Shown here in pieces: positions 1-5,607 of a DNA stretch of 5,607 nucleotides (position 1 is the stretch's first letter; each line of letters starts with the position of its first letter). The DNA lies in assembly GCA_031281855.1 (NCBI GenBank), contig JAITEW010000258.1, forward strand, positions 1 to 5,607, read 5' to 3'. Both the position numbers and the translations under genes were made by a program. Source of the DNA: Treponema sp. Lineage in GTDB: Bacteria > Spirochaetota > Spirochaetia > Treponematales > Breznakiellaceae. The notes beneath the pieces were generated by a model. It was not told the origin of the DNA. It made no database searches and saw only the letters and a program-made list of their open reading frames with translations.

Positions 1-787
1 TTTCCCCGGCATTTTCCGCGCCTCCGGCGAGGCGGCGCTTCAATTCGGCGAACTCATCCTTCGAAAACTGTACTCCGCCCAGGATGTGGCGCTCAAAAGA
101 TTCGCAGCAGCAAGGGGCGGTTTTTTTGGCGATTTCAAAAAGGACTTCGGCATAGAGGCGTATTTCTTTCTGCGCATGGGCATCAAGCCTGAGCTCCAGA
201 AAATGGAAGAGATTGCGGAGATCTATCTGCCAGTACCATTCGGTGTAGATCGCGAGGGGCAGGTTGATCCGCGCCAGTTCCCGGGCAAGGCCGGAATCGA
301 TGAGCTCCGTATAGGCGGCGTAGGCTTCTTTCTGGCCTTCCGCAAAAAGGGCGCGTATTTTTTCGGCCTTGTCTGCCTCGAGGGGATCCGCTGAACGTCC
401 CTGTTTGTTGTCGCCGCTCTGGAGGGCTATGTCGTCCGGGGCGGGAATGTAGAAATCGTCTTTCATCACCGAGTAACGTCCTGATATCTCGTTGACCCTG
501 GCGGTCCGGTGCCGGATCCACTGGCGGGCCACAAAGACAGGGAGCTTGATGTGGAAAGTGAGGATCACCTGTTCAAAAGGGCTGGTGTGGCGGTTCCGCA
601 TGAGATAGTCGATGAGGCCCGCGTCTTCCCGGAAGCTCCTGGCGCCTGCCCCGTAGGATACCCTGGCGGACTGGACCACCCGCTCGTCGCCTCCCAGGTA
701 ATCCACCAGCCTGACAAAGCCCTTGTTAAGGACCGGGAATTCTTTGTCCAGAATAGCTTCAGCTTCAGATACTACACAATGCCCCAT
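1..787 (-). CDS. thyX: Flavin-dependent thymidylate synthase ThyX (3' end cut by window edge)
   Basis: Makes dTMP from dUMP in the cytoplasm, using methylene-tetrahydrofolate as carbon donor, FAD as cofactor and NADPH as reductant; it replaces classical ThyA. Translating the minus strand gives 262 residues with no stop before the window edge. The ThyX signature RHRTARVNEISGR lies at residues 92-104, preceded by ARQWI and followed by YSVM. Other family blocks are YLGGDERVVQSARVSYG (30-46), RHTSPFE (66-72), NKQGR (127-131), ARINLP (172-177), YTEWYW (181-186) and a C-terminal HAQKEIR stretch (204-210). The overall pattern resembles the longer, alphaproteobacterial-type ThyX rather than the short Thermotoga form. 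The signature's usual first Ser is Arg97 here. Three consecutive cysteines occur at 226-228. The ATG at 785-787 is chosen because a purine-rich AAGAGGA lies just upstream (795-801). The TIM-barrel gene ends 66 bases upstream. The family call is near certain; only the C-terminus is missing. Confidence 0.95.
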   Translation of the reverse strand, partial: MGHCVVSEAEAILDKEFPVLNKGFVRLVDYLGGDERVVQSARVSYGAGARSFREDAGLIDYLMRNRHTSPFEQVILTFHIKLPVFVARQWIRHRTARVNEISGRYSVMKDDFYIPAPDDIALQSGDNKQGRSADPLEADKAEKIRALFAEGQKEAYAAYTELIDSGLARELARINLPLAIYTEWYWQIDLRNLFHFLELRLDAHAQKEIRLYAEVLFEIAKKTAPCCCESFERHILGGVQFSKDEFAELKRRLAGGAENAGE

Positions 788-853
788 AATTTTCCTCTTA
801 TGGCTATGATAGTAACTGAAAAAGCCTTTGTCATCCAGCCGTATTGGATTGCG

Positions 854-1708
854 TTACCACACTATGCCCTTGAATTTTTTAAAACTCTTCATGCTGATTC
901 TGATACTTTCTATTTCATCATAGAGGCTGTAATCCTGTTCCAGAATGATGTACTCTGATTTGCAGATCACGTTTCCCGCGTTGATGATCTTTTGGATGTC
1001 CATGATGCCGGCGCCTGCTTCAGTAAAAGCCTTGTCAGAAACCCCGCTTTCAAAGTATTGCATATCGACTTTTAACCGGCCCTGGTTCACCGCATCAATT
1101 AGGTTAACCTCATCTTTGTACTCAGCGGGAAAGTCCTTTTGATGGATCAACCGGACCCGTTCCCCGTATTTTTTAAGGAGCGCCACAGGATCCTGGCCGC
1201 CCCGCATGGCCCAGTATGTGTCAAGCTCAAGTTTTACCAGCGCCGGATCGGTATGTATCAGAATGAGATCGATGATTGTTGTTTTGTCGAAAATCTGGAA
1301 TTCATGGAAGTGGTTGTGATACAAAAGGGTCATCCCCGCATCGGCGCATTGCCTGCCGGCCTTGTTCAGGCCCTCCGCTTTGCGCAGGACTTCCTCCCGG
1401 TCCTGGTAAAAGTCCATAGGCATAACCACGTATTTGGTTCCGATTTGCCGGTGATACTCCAGTACCGGGCCTAGTGTTTCGCTGTCCATGGGAAAGATGT
1501 GGGCGCTGATAATCCGGGCTCCTTCACCGTCCAGAACCTGTTTGATTTCCTTCGCCGGTACGCCGAAACCAACGCCGCAGTCCTTGCAGGCATTATAATT
1601 CACCGCTTCCAGATAGCGGTATCCCTCTGCCGCCACTGTCTTAATAGTCGCAATAGGATCCTGTGCTATATGGTTACGGACCGAATAGAGTTGAATACCT
1701 ACTTTCAT
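854..1708 (-). CDS. Sugar phosphate isomerase/epimerase, xylose-isomerase-like TIM barrel
   Basis: A 284-residue protein of the AP-endonuclease-2/xylose-isomerase-like TIM-barrel superfamily (Pfam AP_endonuc_2), which includes IolE and ketose 3-epimerases. Members are usually metal-dependent and act on sugars or inositol derivatives. The N-terminus KVGIQLYSVRN is typical of the first strand. Family blocks follow: EGYRYLEAVNY (28-38), LLYHNHFHEF (128-137), KLELDTYWAMRGGQDP (159-174), IHQKDF (188-193) and IILEQD (254-259). By analogy with the family the metal ligands are probably a residue in the YHNHFHEF block (E136 is likely), D163, H189 and E257. Length is normal. The start is the ATG at 1706-1708, with an excellent AAAGGAGAG site; the frame stays open 51 codons further upstream, but that stretch looks non-coding. 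There is no signal peptide, so it is cytoplasmic. The substrate cannot be read from sequence, and the neighbours give no pathway clue. Confidence 0.9.
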   Translation of the reverse strand: MKVGIQLYSVRNHIAQDPIATIKTVAAEGYRYLEAVNYNACKDCGVGFGVPAKEIKQVLDGEGARIISAHIFPMDSETLGPVLEYHRQIGTKYVVMPMDFYQDREEVLRKAEGLNKAGRQCADAGMTLLYHNHFHEFQIFDKTTIIDLILIHTDPALVKLELDTYWAMRGGQDPVALLKKYGERVRLIHQKDFPAEYKDEVNLIDAVNQGRLKVDMQYFESGVSDKAFTEAGAGIMDIQKIINAGNVICKSEYIILEQDYSLYDEIESIRISMKSFKKFKGIVW

Positions 1709-1715
1709 TAAATTA

Positions 1716-1724
1716 CTCTCCTTT
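1716..1724 (-). promoter_or_regulatory. Ribosome binding site that fixes the TIM-barrel gene start
   Basis: AAAGGAGAG on the minus strand, 7 bases before the ATG at 1706-1708. It decides the start: the open frame reaches back to an ATG at 1859-1861 inside the upstream gene. However, the family's conserved N-terminus KVGIQLYS begins right after the ATG this site serves. Confidence 0.85.
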
Positions 1725-1841
1725 GTATATTCCCAGGCATCTGTTTTATGTTCTGATTTTAACGTACTCGTGCCATGAAAATAATTCAAAGGACATTTTG
1801 AATAATGTGTGGAAATATTGTAGTTCTTTCTTAAAAAAGCC

Positions 1842-3632
1842 CTATTGGATAATCTTATCAAGCCCTTCCTGCCGCAAGGCGTTTAGCTGATCCTGGGCGC
1901 GCTTGCGTACATCGGAACGGAAGTCCGGGAAGCGGGCAATCTGGGTCAAAAGCAGGATCCCGTCCCCTGCCAGAGGGGGGCCGGAAAAGCGGCAGAGAGC
2001 CGCGATGGAATCCGACGCCGAAAGCAGGGTTTGGGAATCCCTGTTGGCGTTATCCCTCGACAGCAGGAAGGTATAAGCCTGTATGGCTTCCCCTTTGGGA
2101 TCAACGCCGATTCTGCCAATGGCTTCGCAGCACGCCGCTTTTATCGAAGGTTCGGGGTCCCGGTTGTAGATAGTCACCAGGAAGCGTATGGTCTCCCGGG
2201 AACCCATGCGGGCCAGGAGGCGGATAAACTCGATACGCTGGGGGACCTTGATTGGCGCCCGTACCAGGGAACCATGGGGGTTGTTCAGAAAGTAGCCTAT
2301 CATTTCCATGAGGTACGCCACGTATTCAGGTTCCATTTCCCCTACCTGGCCCGAACGGGTAGCCCTGTCGATCTCATCGTACATAGCAGCCATGAACTTT
2401 TCATCATAACGGCCTTCGATGTTCGCCCATTGCGAAGGAGGCGGGTTGCCAAGGCCGTAGGTTCCTTCGGGGTCCGGGCCGTACATGGACCGGGGGATGT
2501 TCCGTACCTGGTTGTCGATTTTGTACTCCCTGAGGATCTGATCCTTCCCGCAGGCGTAGATAAGGCCCTCGCTGCTCAAAGCGGGGATAGAGGAAGTCTC
2601 CGGGACCCGGAGCAGCCAGCGCCGCCTGCCGTTGGCGGCAAAGGCGGTAGCCCCGTGGCGGGTGAGGGAAAAGATCCCTCGTTCGTCAAAAACCATAGAC
2701 GCATCGTTGAGGGCCAGGTTCCCGGCGCCCCGTTCCGCGACAGTTTCATGGCTGTTCCCTGTCCAGCGGATCTGGCCCGCGGTTCCGGAGATAAGGAGCA
2801 CCCTGCCGTCCCTGATCGTTACCGCAGCCTCGTGCTGGTAGCCTACAGCGGCAACAGGAGGAGCAGGCAGCGAAGGCAGCCGGGTCCTGGAAAGCATACC
2901 CCCCCGGGAACTATTGAAATCCAGCTTGATATTTTCCACCCCCCCGTCCTGGTAGAGGAGGAGGAAACTGTTGGAATCCCCTGCGAGGATAGGCACAACG
3001 ATAGCAGGGCTGCGTTCAAGACGGAACCGTTCTACAACGCCCAGGTGGCTCACCCTGATGAAGTCCCGGTTTTCAAGGTATGCAGCGATGCCTCCGGCGT
3101 GGTCCAGCACCGGGGCCATGGCAACCGGGCTTCCCAGGTTCTGCCTCCACAGGGCTATCCCCGAGGCGGTCCGGCAGTAAAGATCCGCTCCTACGGTGAT
3201 GAAGAGCCTGCCGTCCCAGCCGACCACAGCCGGATAGGACATAGGCTGCCCTAAATCTATACGCCAAAGCTCGCGGCCCACCCGGTTCACTGCCATGAAG
3301 TTCCCGGCTACGTTACTCACATAGGAAGTCCCTTCAGGGGACCTGGAGGTATGGGGGCTGACCTTGCCGTGGGGATCAAAGTTCCAAAGCGCGGCGCCGC
3401 TCATGCCCCAGGATTTGAGGCTGCCGTTTTCGCAGGCCACCACCACCGATTCGGCCTGGAGAAAAGGCTGGCCCAGCACGATATCGTTGATTTCCCGCTC
3501 CCAAAGGGGCGCCGAACTCACCGGCAGCTCCGCAGGCGGGACGCGGCGGCTTCCGGTATCCCGGTTATTCTGCGCTTCCAGTGCGAAAGGAAGAAGGAAT
3601 AAAACTGTTAAAAGGACGGCGCTTTTTTTCAT
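1842..3632 (-). CDS. Exported beta-propeller (PQQ-like repeat) protein with C-terminal HEAT-like region
   Basis: A 596-residue protein with no function I can name. Residues 1-20 form a Sec signal peptide: MKK, a hydrophobic core and cleavage probably after ALEA. There is no lipobox cysteine, so a soluble periplasmic or secreted form is expected. Residues ~40-375 carry repeats of the PQQ/BamB-like propeller type. Each pairs a 'G..LW' strand with a following 'D..G.LY' type strand: PLWEREI (42), ALWNFDP (81), ELWRIDLG (121), ALWRQNLG (160), QIRWTG (287) and RRRWLLRVP (337). A linker (~380-410) contains a GNPPPSQW stretch. Residues ~410-590 are helical, with HEAT/Armadillo-like repeats, e.g. RIEFIRLLARMGSRETIRFL (466-485) and the helix pair after RDPEPSIKAACCEAIGRIG (491-509). 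The start is the ATG at 3630-3632, with GGAGG 8 bases upstream. It follows the CsgG-like gene by 20 bases, so the two are probably co-transcribed. Roles in outer-membrane assembly or protein binding are guesses from BamB. Confidence 0.8.
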   Translation of the reverse strand: MKKSAVLLTVLFLLPFALEAQNNRDTGSRRVPPAELPVSSAPLWEREINDIVLGQPFLQAESVVVACENGSLKSWGMSGAALWNFDPHGKVSPHTSRSPEGTSYVSNVAGNFMAVNRVGRELWRIDLGQPMSYPAVVGWDGRLFITVGADLYCRTASGIALWRQNLGSPVAMAPVLDHAGGIAAYLENRDFIRVSHLGVVERFRLERSPAIVVPILAGDSNSFLLLYQDGGVENIKLDFNSSRGGMLSRTRLPSLPAPPVAAVGYQHEAAVTIRDGRVLLISGTAGQIRWTGNSHETVAERGAGNLALNDASMVFDERGIFSLTRHGATAFAANGRRRWLLRVPETSSIPALSSEGLIYACGKDQILREYKIDNQVRNIPRSMYGPDPEGTYGLGNPPPSQWANIEGRYDEKFMAAMYDEIDRATRSGQVGEMEPEYVAYLMEMIGYFLNNPHGSLVRAPIKVPQRIEFIRLLARMGSRETIRFLVTIYNRDPEPSIKAACCEAIGRIGVDPKGEAIQAYTFLLSRDNANRDSQTLLSASDSIAALCRFSGPPLAGDGILLLTQIARFPDFRSDVRKRAQDQLNALRQEGLDKIIQ

Positions 3633-3640
3633 CAGAATAT

Positions 3641-3645
3641 CCTCC
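3641..3645 (-). promoter_or_regulatory. Ribosome binding site that fixes the propeller gene start
   Basis: GGAGG on the minus strand, 8 bases before the ATG at 3630-3632. It argues against the in-frame GTG at 3654-3656, which overlaps the stop of the previous gene (GTGA). Starting at the GTG would put eight extra residues in front of a textbook MKK signal peptide. Confidence 0.8.
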
Positions 3646-3652
3646 AAAACTA

Positions 3653-4471
3653 TCACTGGATTTTTACAAATTGAGCATACGCAAGAGAAGATTCCGGATT
3701 TGCCGATTCCGGAGCCCTGTAGATATCCCCGCAGGCGAACCCGGTTCCCAGCAGTTCAAAATGGGTTTTTTCATCATCAAAGTAGAGATTTTGACGGGAT
3801 ATGCTGAAATTAACATATTTGGTAAGCGCGTCTTCCATTTTAAGGCTGATGGAAACAAAACCGTCAACCGGCGATCCTCTTACGGTCCTTCTGGCGTGGC
3901 CCCAGTAGGAATAGGTCCCTGTCCCGAAACCCTGGTACCTGAGGGTAAAATTTCCCCGCTGTTCCCAGGTATCGTACTGCTCTACAATGACGACCCGGCC
4001 TGTGCGGAATTCCATGATACAAGTCAGGGGGCCGTCGTTTGTAGGGATAACGCAGCGCCACTTGCCCAGGAGGTAATTGGGGAACGGGACATTTTCCGTT
4101 ACCTGTGCGGCGAAGCTGAACATCCGGGATGAAATATCCGCCGGAGTTTCCCCTTCTTCCTTAGCGGTATTCAGGGCTTTATTGGTTTTTGCGTCATAGG
4201 TAGTGGCGGTCAGCGCTACCTGGTTATTCTGCCGGGTAATCCGGCCCTTTACCAGGTATTCCGCCTTGTCCGCCTCTTCACCGGGTATAATCGTGAGAGT
4301 TCCCCATGATCCCAGCTCGTTTACCAGTTGATCCGTTATGGACCCGGCGTCAAAGGCGGTCAGTCCTGGTCCGGAGAATTCGAAAGGAAAAACCGCTACT
4401 ACCGACATCCTCTGGGAAAAACCCGCCAGGGCGGTAAAGAGGAAGACTAAGGCGAAAAATATTTTTTTCAT
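3653..4471 (-). CDS. Exported protein with CsgG/TolB-like N-terminal domain and C-terminal beta domain
   Basis: A 272-residue protein of unknown function. Residues 1-19/20 form a Sec signal peptide (MKKIFFALVFLFTALAGFSQ) without a lipobox cysteine, so the mature protein should be periplasmic or secreted. Residues ~23-128 resemble the CsgG/TolB-N/LpoB-type fold. VVAVFPFEFSG (24-34) is followed by a helix DAGSITDQLVNEL (41-53), then AEYLVKGRITRQNNQVALTA (70-89) and a YDAKTNKAL strand (92-100). The segment between helix and second strand is unusually short. Residues ~133-252 look like a separate all-beta domain starting with a lipocalin-like G-x-W (LLGKWRC, 134-140). It is rich in aromatic and alternating hydrophobic residues; Cys140 and Cys151 could pair. 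The ATG at 4469-4471 has GAGGA 7 bases upstream. It is the first gene of the minus-strand unit, 20 bases before the propeller gene and divergent from enolase. The gene and its export are secure; the domain assignments are inference. Confidence 0.75.
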   Translation of the reverse strand: MKKIFFALVFLFTALAGFSQRMSVVAVFPFEFSGPGLTAFDAGSITDQLVNELGSWGTLTIIPGEEADKAEYLVKGRITRQNNQVALTATTYDAKTNKALNTAKEEGETPADISSRMFSFAAQVTENVPFPNYLLGKWRCVIPTNDGPLTCIMEFRTGRVVIVEQYDTWEQRGNFTLRYQGFGTGTYSYWGHARRTVRGSPVDGFVSISLKMEDALTKYVNFSISRQNLYFDDEKTHFELLGTGFACGDIYRAPESANPESSLAYAQFVKIQ

Positions 4472-4503
4472 GCTCTTTTCCTCATTCTACTACATTTTAT
4501 GTT

Positions 4504-4509
4504 ATTATA
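4504..4509 (-). promoter_or_regulatory. Candidate -10 box for the envelope gene pair
   Basis: A perfect TATAAT on the minus strand, about 33 bases before the ATG at 4471, which would give a leader of roughly 25 bases. No acceptable -35 hexamer lies 16-18 bases upstream (AATAAT at the 17-base position). A second TATAAT at 4530-4535 also lacks a good -35. The region is so AT-rich that chance matches are expected, so only the general location of the promoter is supported. Confidence 0.4.
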
Positions 4510-4606
4510 CGCCTCTACTGTATACTATTATTATATATAAAAACTTTAGAAAACAGTACCAGAAATAAACAAAAAATACCAGGGCTTCCGAAAAACGGCG
4601 ACACCC

Positions 4607-4635
4607 TTGACTTATACCTTCTAAAAAAGGATTAT
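4607..4635 (+). promoter_or_regulatory. Sigma70-type promoter of enolase
   Basis: TTGACT (-35, 4607-4612; 5 of 6 consensus bases), a 17-base spacer, then GATTAT (-10, 4630-4635; 4 of 6). Transcription would start near 4642, leaving a leader of about 27 bases that contains the ribosome binding site and no room for a riboswitch. The strong -35 and ideal spacing fit a highly expressed glycolytic gene. Confidence 0.6.
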
Positions 4636-4668
4636 TAAAGGTAAGAAATTATAGTATGGAGGAAATAC

Positions 4669-5607
4669 ATGAGTATCATTGAATACGTTGAGGCCAGGGA
4701 AATCCTTGATTCCCGTGGGAACCCTACAGTGGAAGTGGAAGTGTTCCTGGAAGACGGTTCCAATGGGCGGGCGGCGGTTCCTTCCGGAGCTTCTACCGGC
4801 GACTATGAGGCTGTGGAGCTTAGGGACGGCGACAAGAGCCGGTACCTGGGCAAAGGGGTCCTCAAAGCTGTGGACAACGTCAATAACGTAATCGCTCCGG
4901 AGATTCAGGGTATGGACGCCCTGGAACAGGTCAACCTGGACCGGACCATGATCGAACTGGACGGTACCGATAACAAAGGCAAGCTTGGGGCTAACGCCAT
5001 ACTGGGCGTGTCTATGGCAGCCGCCAGGGCTGCGGCGAATTACCTGGACATCCCTCTTTACAAATACCTGGGGACCTTTCATTCCAACCTGCTCCCGGTG
5101 CCTATGGCCAACATTATCAACGGCGGCAAGCACTCGGACAACAAGATCGACTTCCAGGAGTTCATGGTCATGCCTGTAGGCGCCGAATCCATGAGGGAAG
5201 CGGTGCGCTGGACTGCCGAGGTGTTTCATAACCTCAAAAAACTCCTCCATGATGCGGGAAAAAATACCGCTGTAGGCGATGAAGGCGGCTTTGCCCCTGA
5301 TATCGGCAACGAGGAAGCGCTGGAATATATAATGAAGGCCATTGAGAAGGCGGGTTACAAACCCGGCGAACAGTTCGGCATTGCCCTGGACTGCGCCAGT
5401 TCCGAGCTTTTCGGCGAAGGCGGAAAGAAAGGTTACAAGTTCTGGAAGTCCAACCCCGGCAAGCTTTTTACCGCTGACGAGATGATCGACATCTACACCA
5501 AATGGGTGAACAAATACCCCATTATCTCCATCGAAGATCCCCTGGACCAGGACGACTGGGACGGTTACGTGAAGCTCACCAAGTCCCTGGGAAGCAAGGT
5601 GCAGATT
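4669..5607 (+). CDS. eno: Enolase (3' end cut by window edge)
   Basis: Phosphopyruvate hydratase: converts 2-phosphoglycerate to phosphoenolpyruvate in glycolysis, and the reverse in gluconeogenesis; cytoplasmic, Mg-dependent, usually homodimeric or octameric. The window holds 313 of the usual ~430 codons. Family landmarks: EAREILDSRGNPTVEVEV (8-25), the mobile active-site loop SGASTGDYEA (39-48), GANAILGVSMA (107-117), and NIINGGKHSDNKIDFQEFM (148-166), which contains the substrate-loop His155 and Glu164. GDEGGFAP (203-210) holds the catalytic acid/base Glu205. ALDCASSE (239-246) and SIEDPLDQDDW (287-297) hold Mg ligands Asp241 and Glu289. The third Mg ligand and the catalytic lysine lie beyond the edge. 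The ATG at 4669-4671 follows GGAGG (4658-4662) by 6 bases. Transcribed divergently from the envelope gene pair across a 197-base gap. No frameshift or odd residue is seen. Confidence 0.98.
   Translation, partial: MSIIEYVEAREILDSRGNPTVEVEVFLEDGSNGRAAVPSGASTGDYEAVELRDGDKSRYLGKGVLKAVDNVNNVIAPEIQGMDALEQVNLDRTMIELDGTDNKGKLGANAILGVSMAAARAAANYLDIPLYKYLGTFHSNLLPVPMANIINGGKHSDNKIDFQEFMVMPVGAESMREAVRWTAEVFHNLKKLLHDAGKNTAVGDEGGFAPDIGNEEALEYIMKAIEKAGYKPGEQFGIALDCASSELFGEGGKKGYKFWKSNPGKLFTADEMIDIYTKWVNKYPIISIEDPLDQDDWDGYVKLTKSLGSKVQI

Noticed and set aside
183..521. Minus-strand open frame of about 112 codons inside thyX
   Set aside because: It is out of frame with ThyX, whose signature motifs span the same DNA; the product is R/P/G-rich with no family features.
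815..850. Possible terminator hairpin between the TIM-barrel gene and thyX (ATCCA...TGGAT on the minus strand)
   Set aside because: The stem is only 5 AT-rich pairs and no U-run follows directly; not enough for a rho-independent terminator.
1760..1785. Sigma54-like -24 element TGGCACG on the minus strand upstream of the TIM-barrel gene
   Set aside because: The -24 half is perfect, but at the required spacing the -12 half reads CGTT instead of TTGC, so the essential GC is missing.
1740..1800. Tiny minus-strand open frame of about 16 codons in the gap before the TIM-barrel gene
   Set aside because: It has no ribosome site and no other coding support.
2031..3254. Long plus-strand open frame (about 407 codons) opposite the propeller gene
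   Set aside because: It has no recognisable domain, is rich in P, R, G and H as expected of an antisense shadow, and lies wholly over a gene with a signal peptide, ribosome site and clear repeats.
4621..5250. Minus-strand open frame (about 209 codons) opposite the start of enolase
   Set aside because: It is a shadow of the strongly biased enolase codons; the enolase motifs on the plus strand are unambiguous.

Overview
The window is a stretch of bacterial chromosome with moderate GC, AT-rich intergenic gaps and strong Shine-Dalgarno sites. The gene content and protein style suggest a spirochaete, most likely a Treponema-like organism of the ~50% GC type. This placement rests on recognition of the protein families and was not checked by a search. 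Nothing points to a mobile element, prophage, CRISPR array or RNA gene.

Layout. Four genes lie on the minus strand, read right to left. The first is a small exported protein with a CsgG/TolB-like N-terminal half and a C-terminal beta domain (3653-4471). After 20 bases comes an exported beta-propeller protein with a C-terminal HEAT-like helical region (1842-3632). Next is a xylose-isomerase-like TIM-barrel sugar isomerase/epimerase (854-1708). Last is the flavin-dependent thymidylate synthase ThyX, whose 3' end runs off the left edge (1-787). Divergently, on the plus strand, enolase starts at 4669 and runs off the right edge. The 197-bp gap 4472-4668 carries a sigma70-type promoter for enolase and TATAAT boxes for the minus-strand unit.

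How the genes relate. The two exported proteins are tightly spaced and are probably one transcription unit acting in the cell envelope; neither has a function I can name with confidence. The TIM-barrel enzyme and ThyX are cytoplasmic. They are separated from the envelope pair and from each other by gaps of 133 and 66 bases, each with its own ribosome binding site, so co-transcription is possible but not shown. Enolase (glycolysis) and ThyX (dTMP synthesis) are housekeeping genes with recognisable active-site motifs. The least understood part of the window is the envelope pair. I see no convincing evidence of a wholly new system here.
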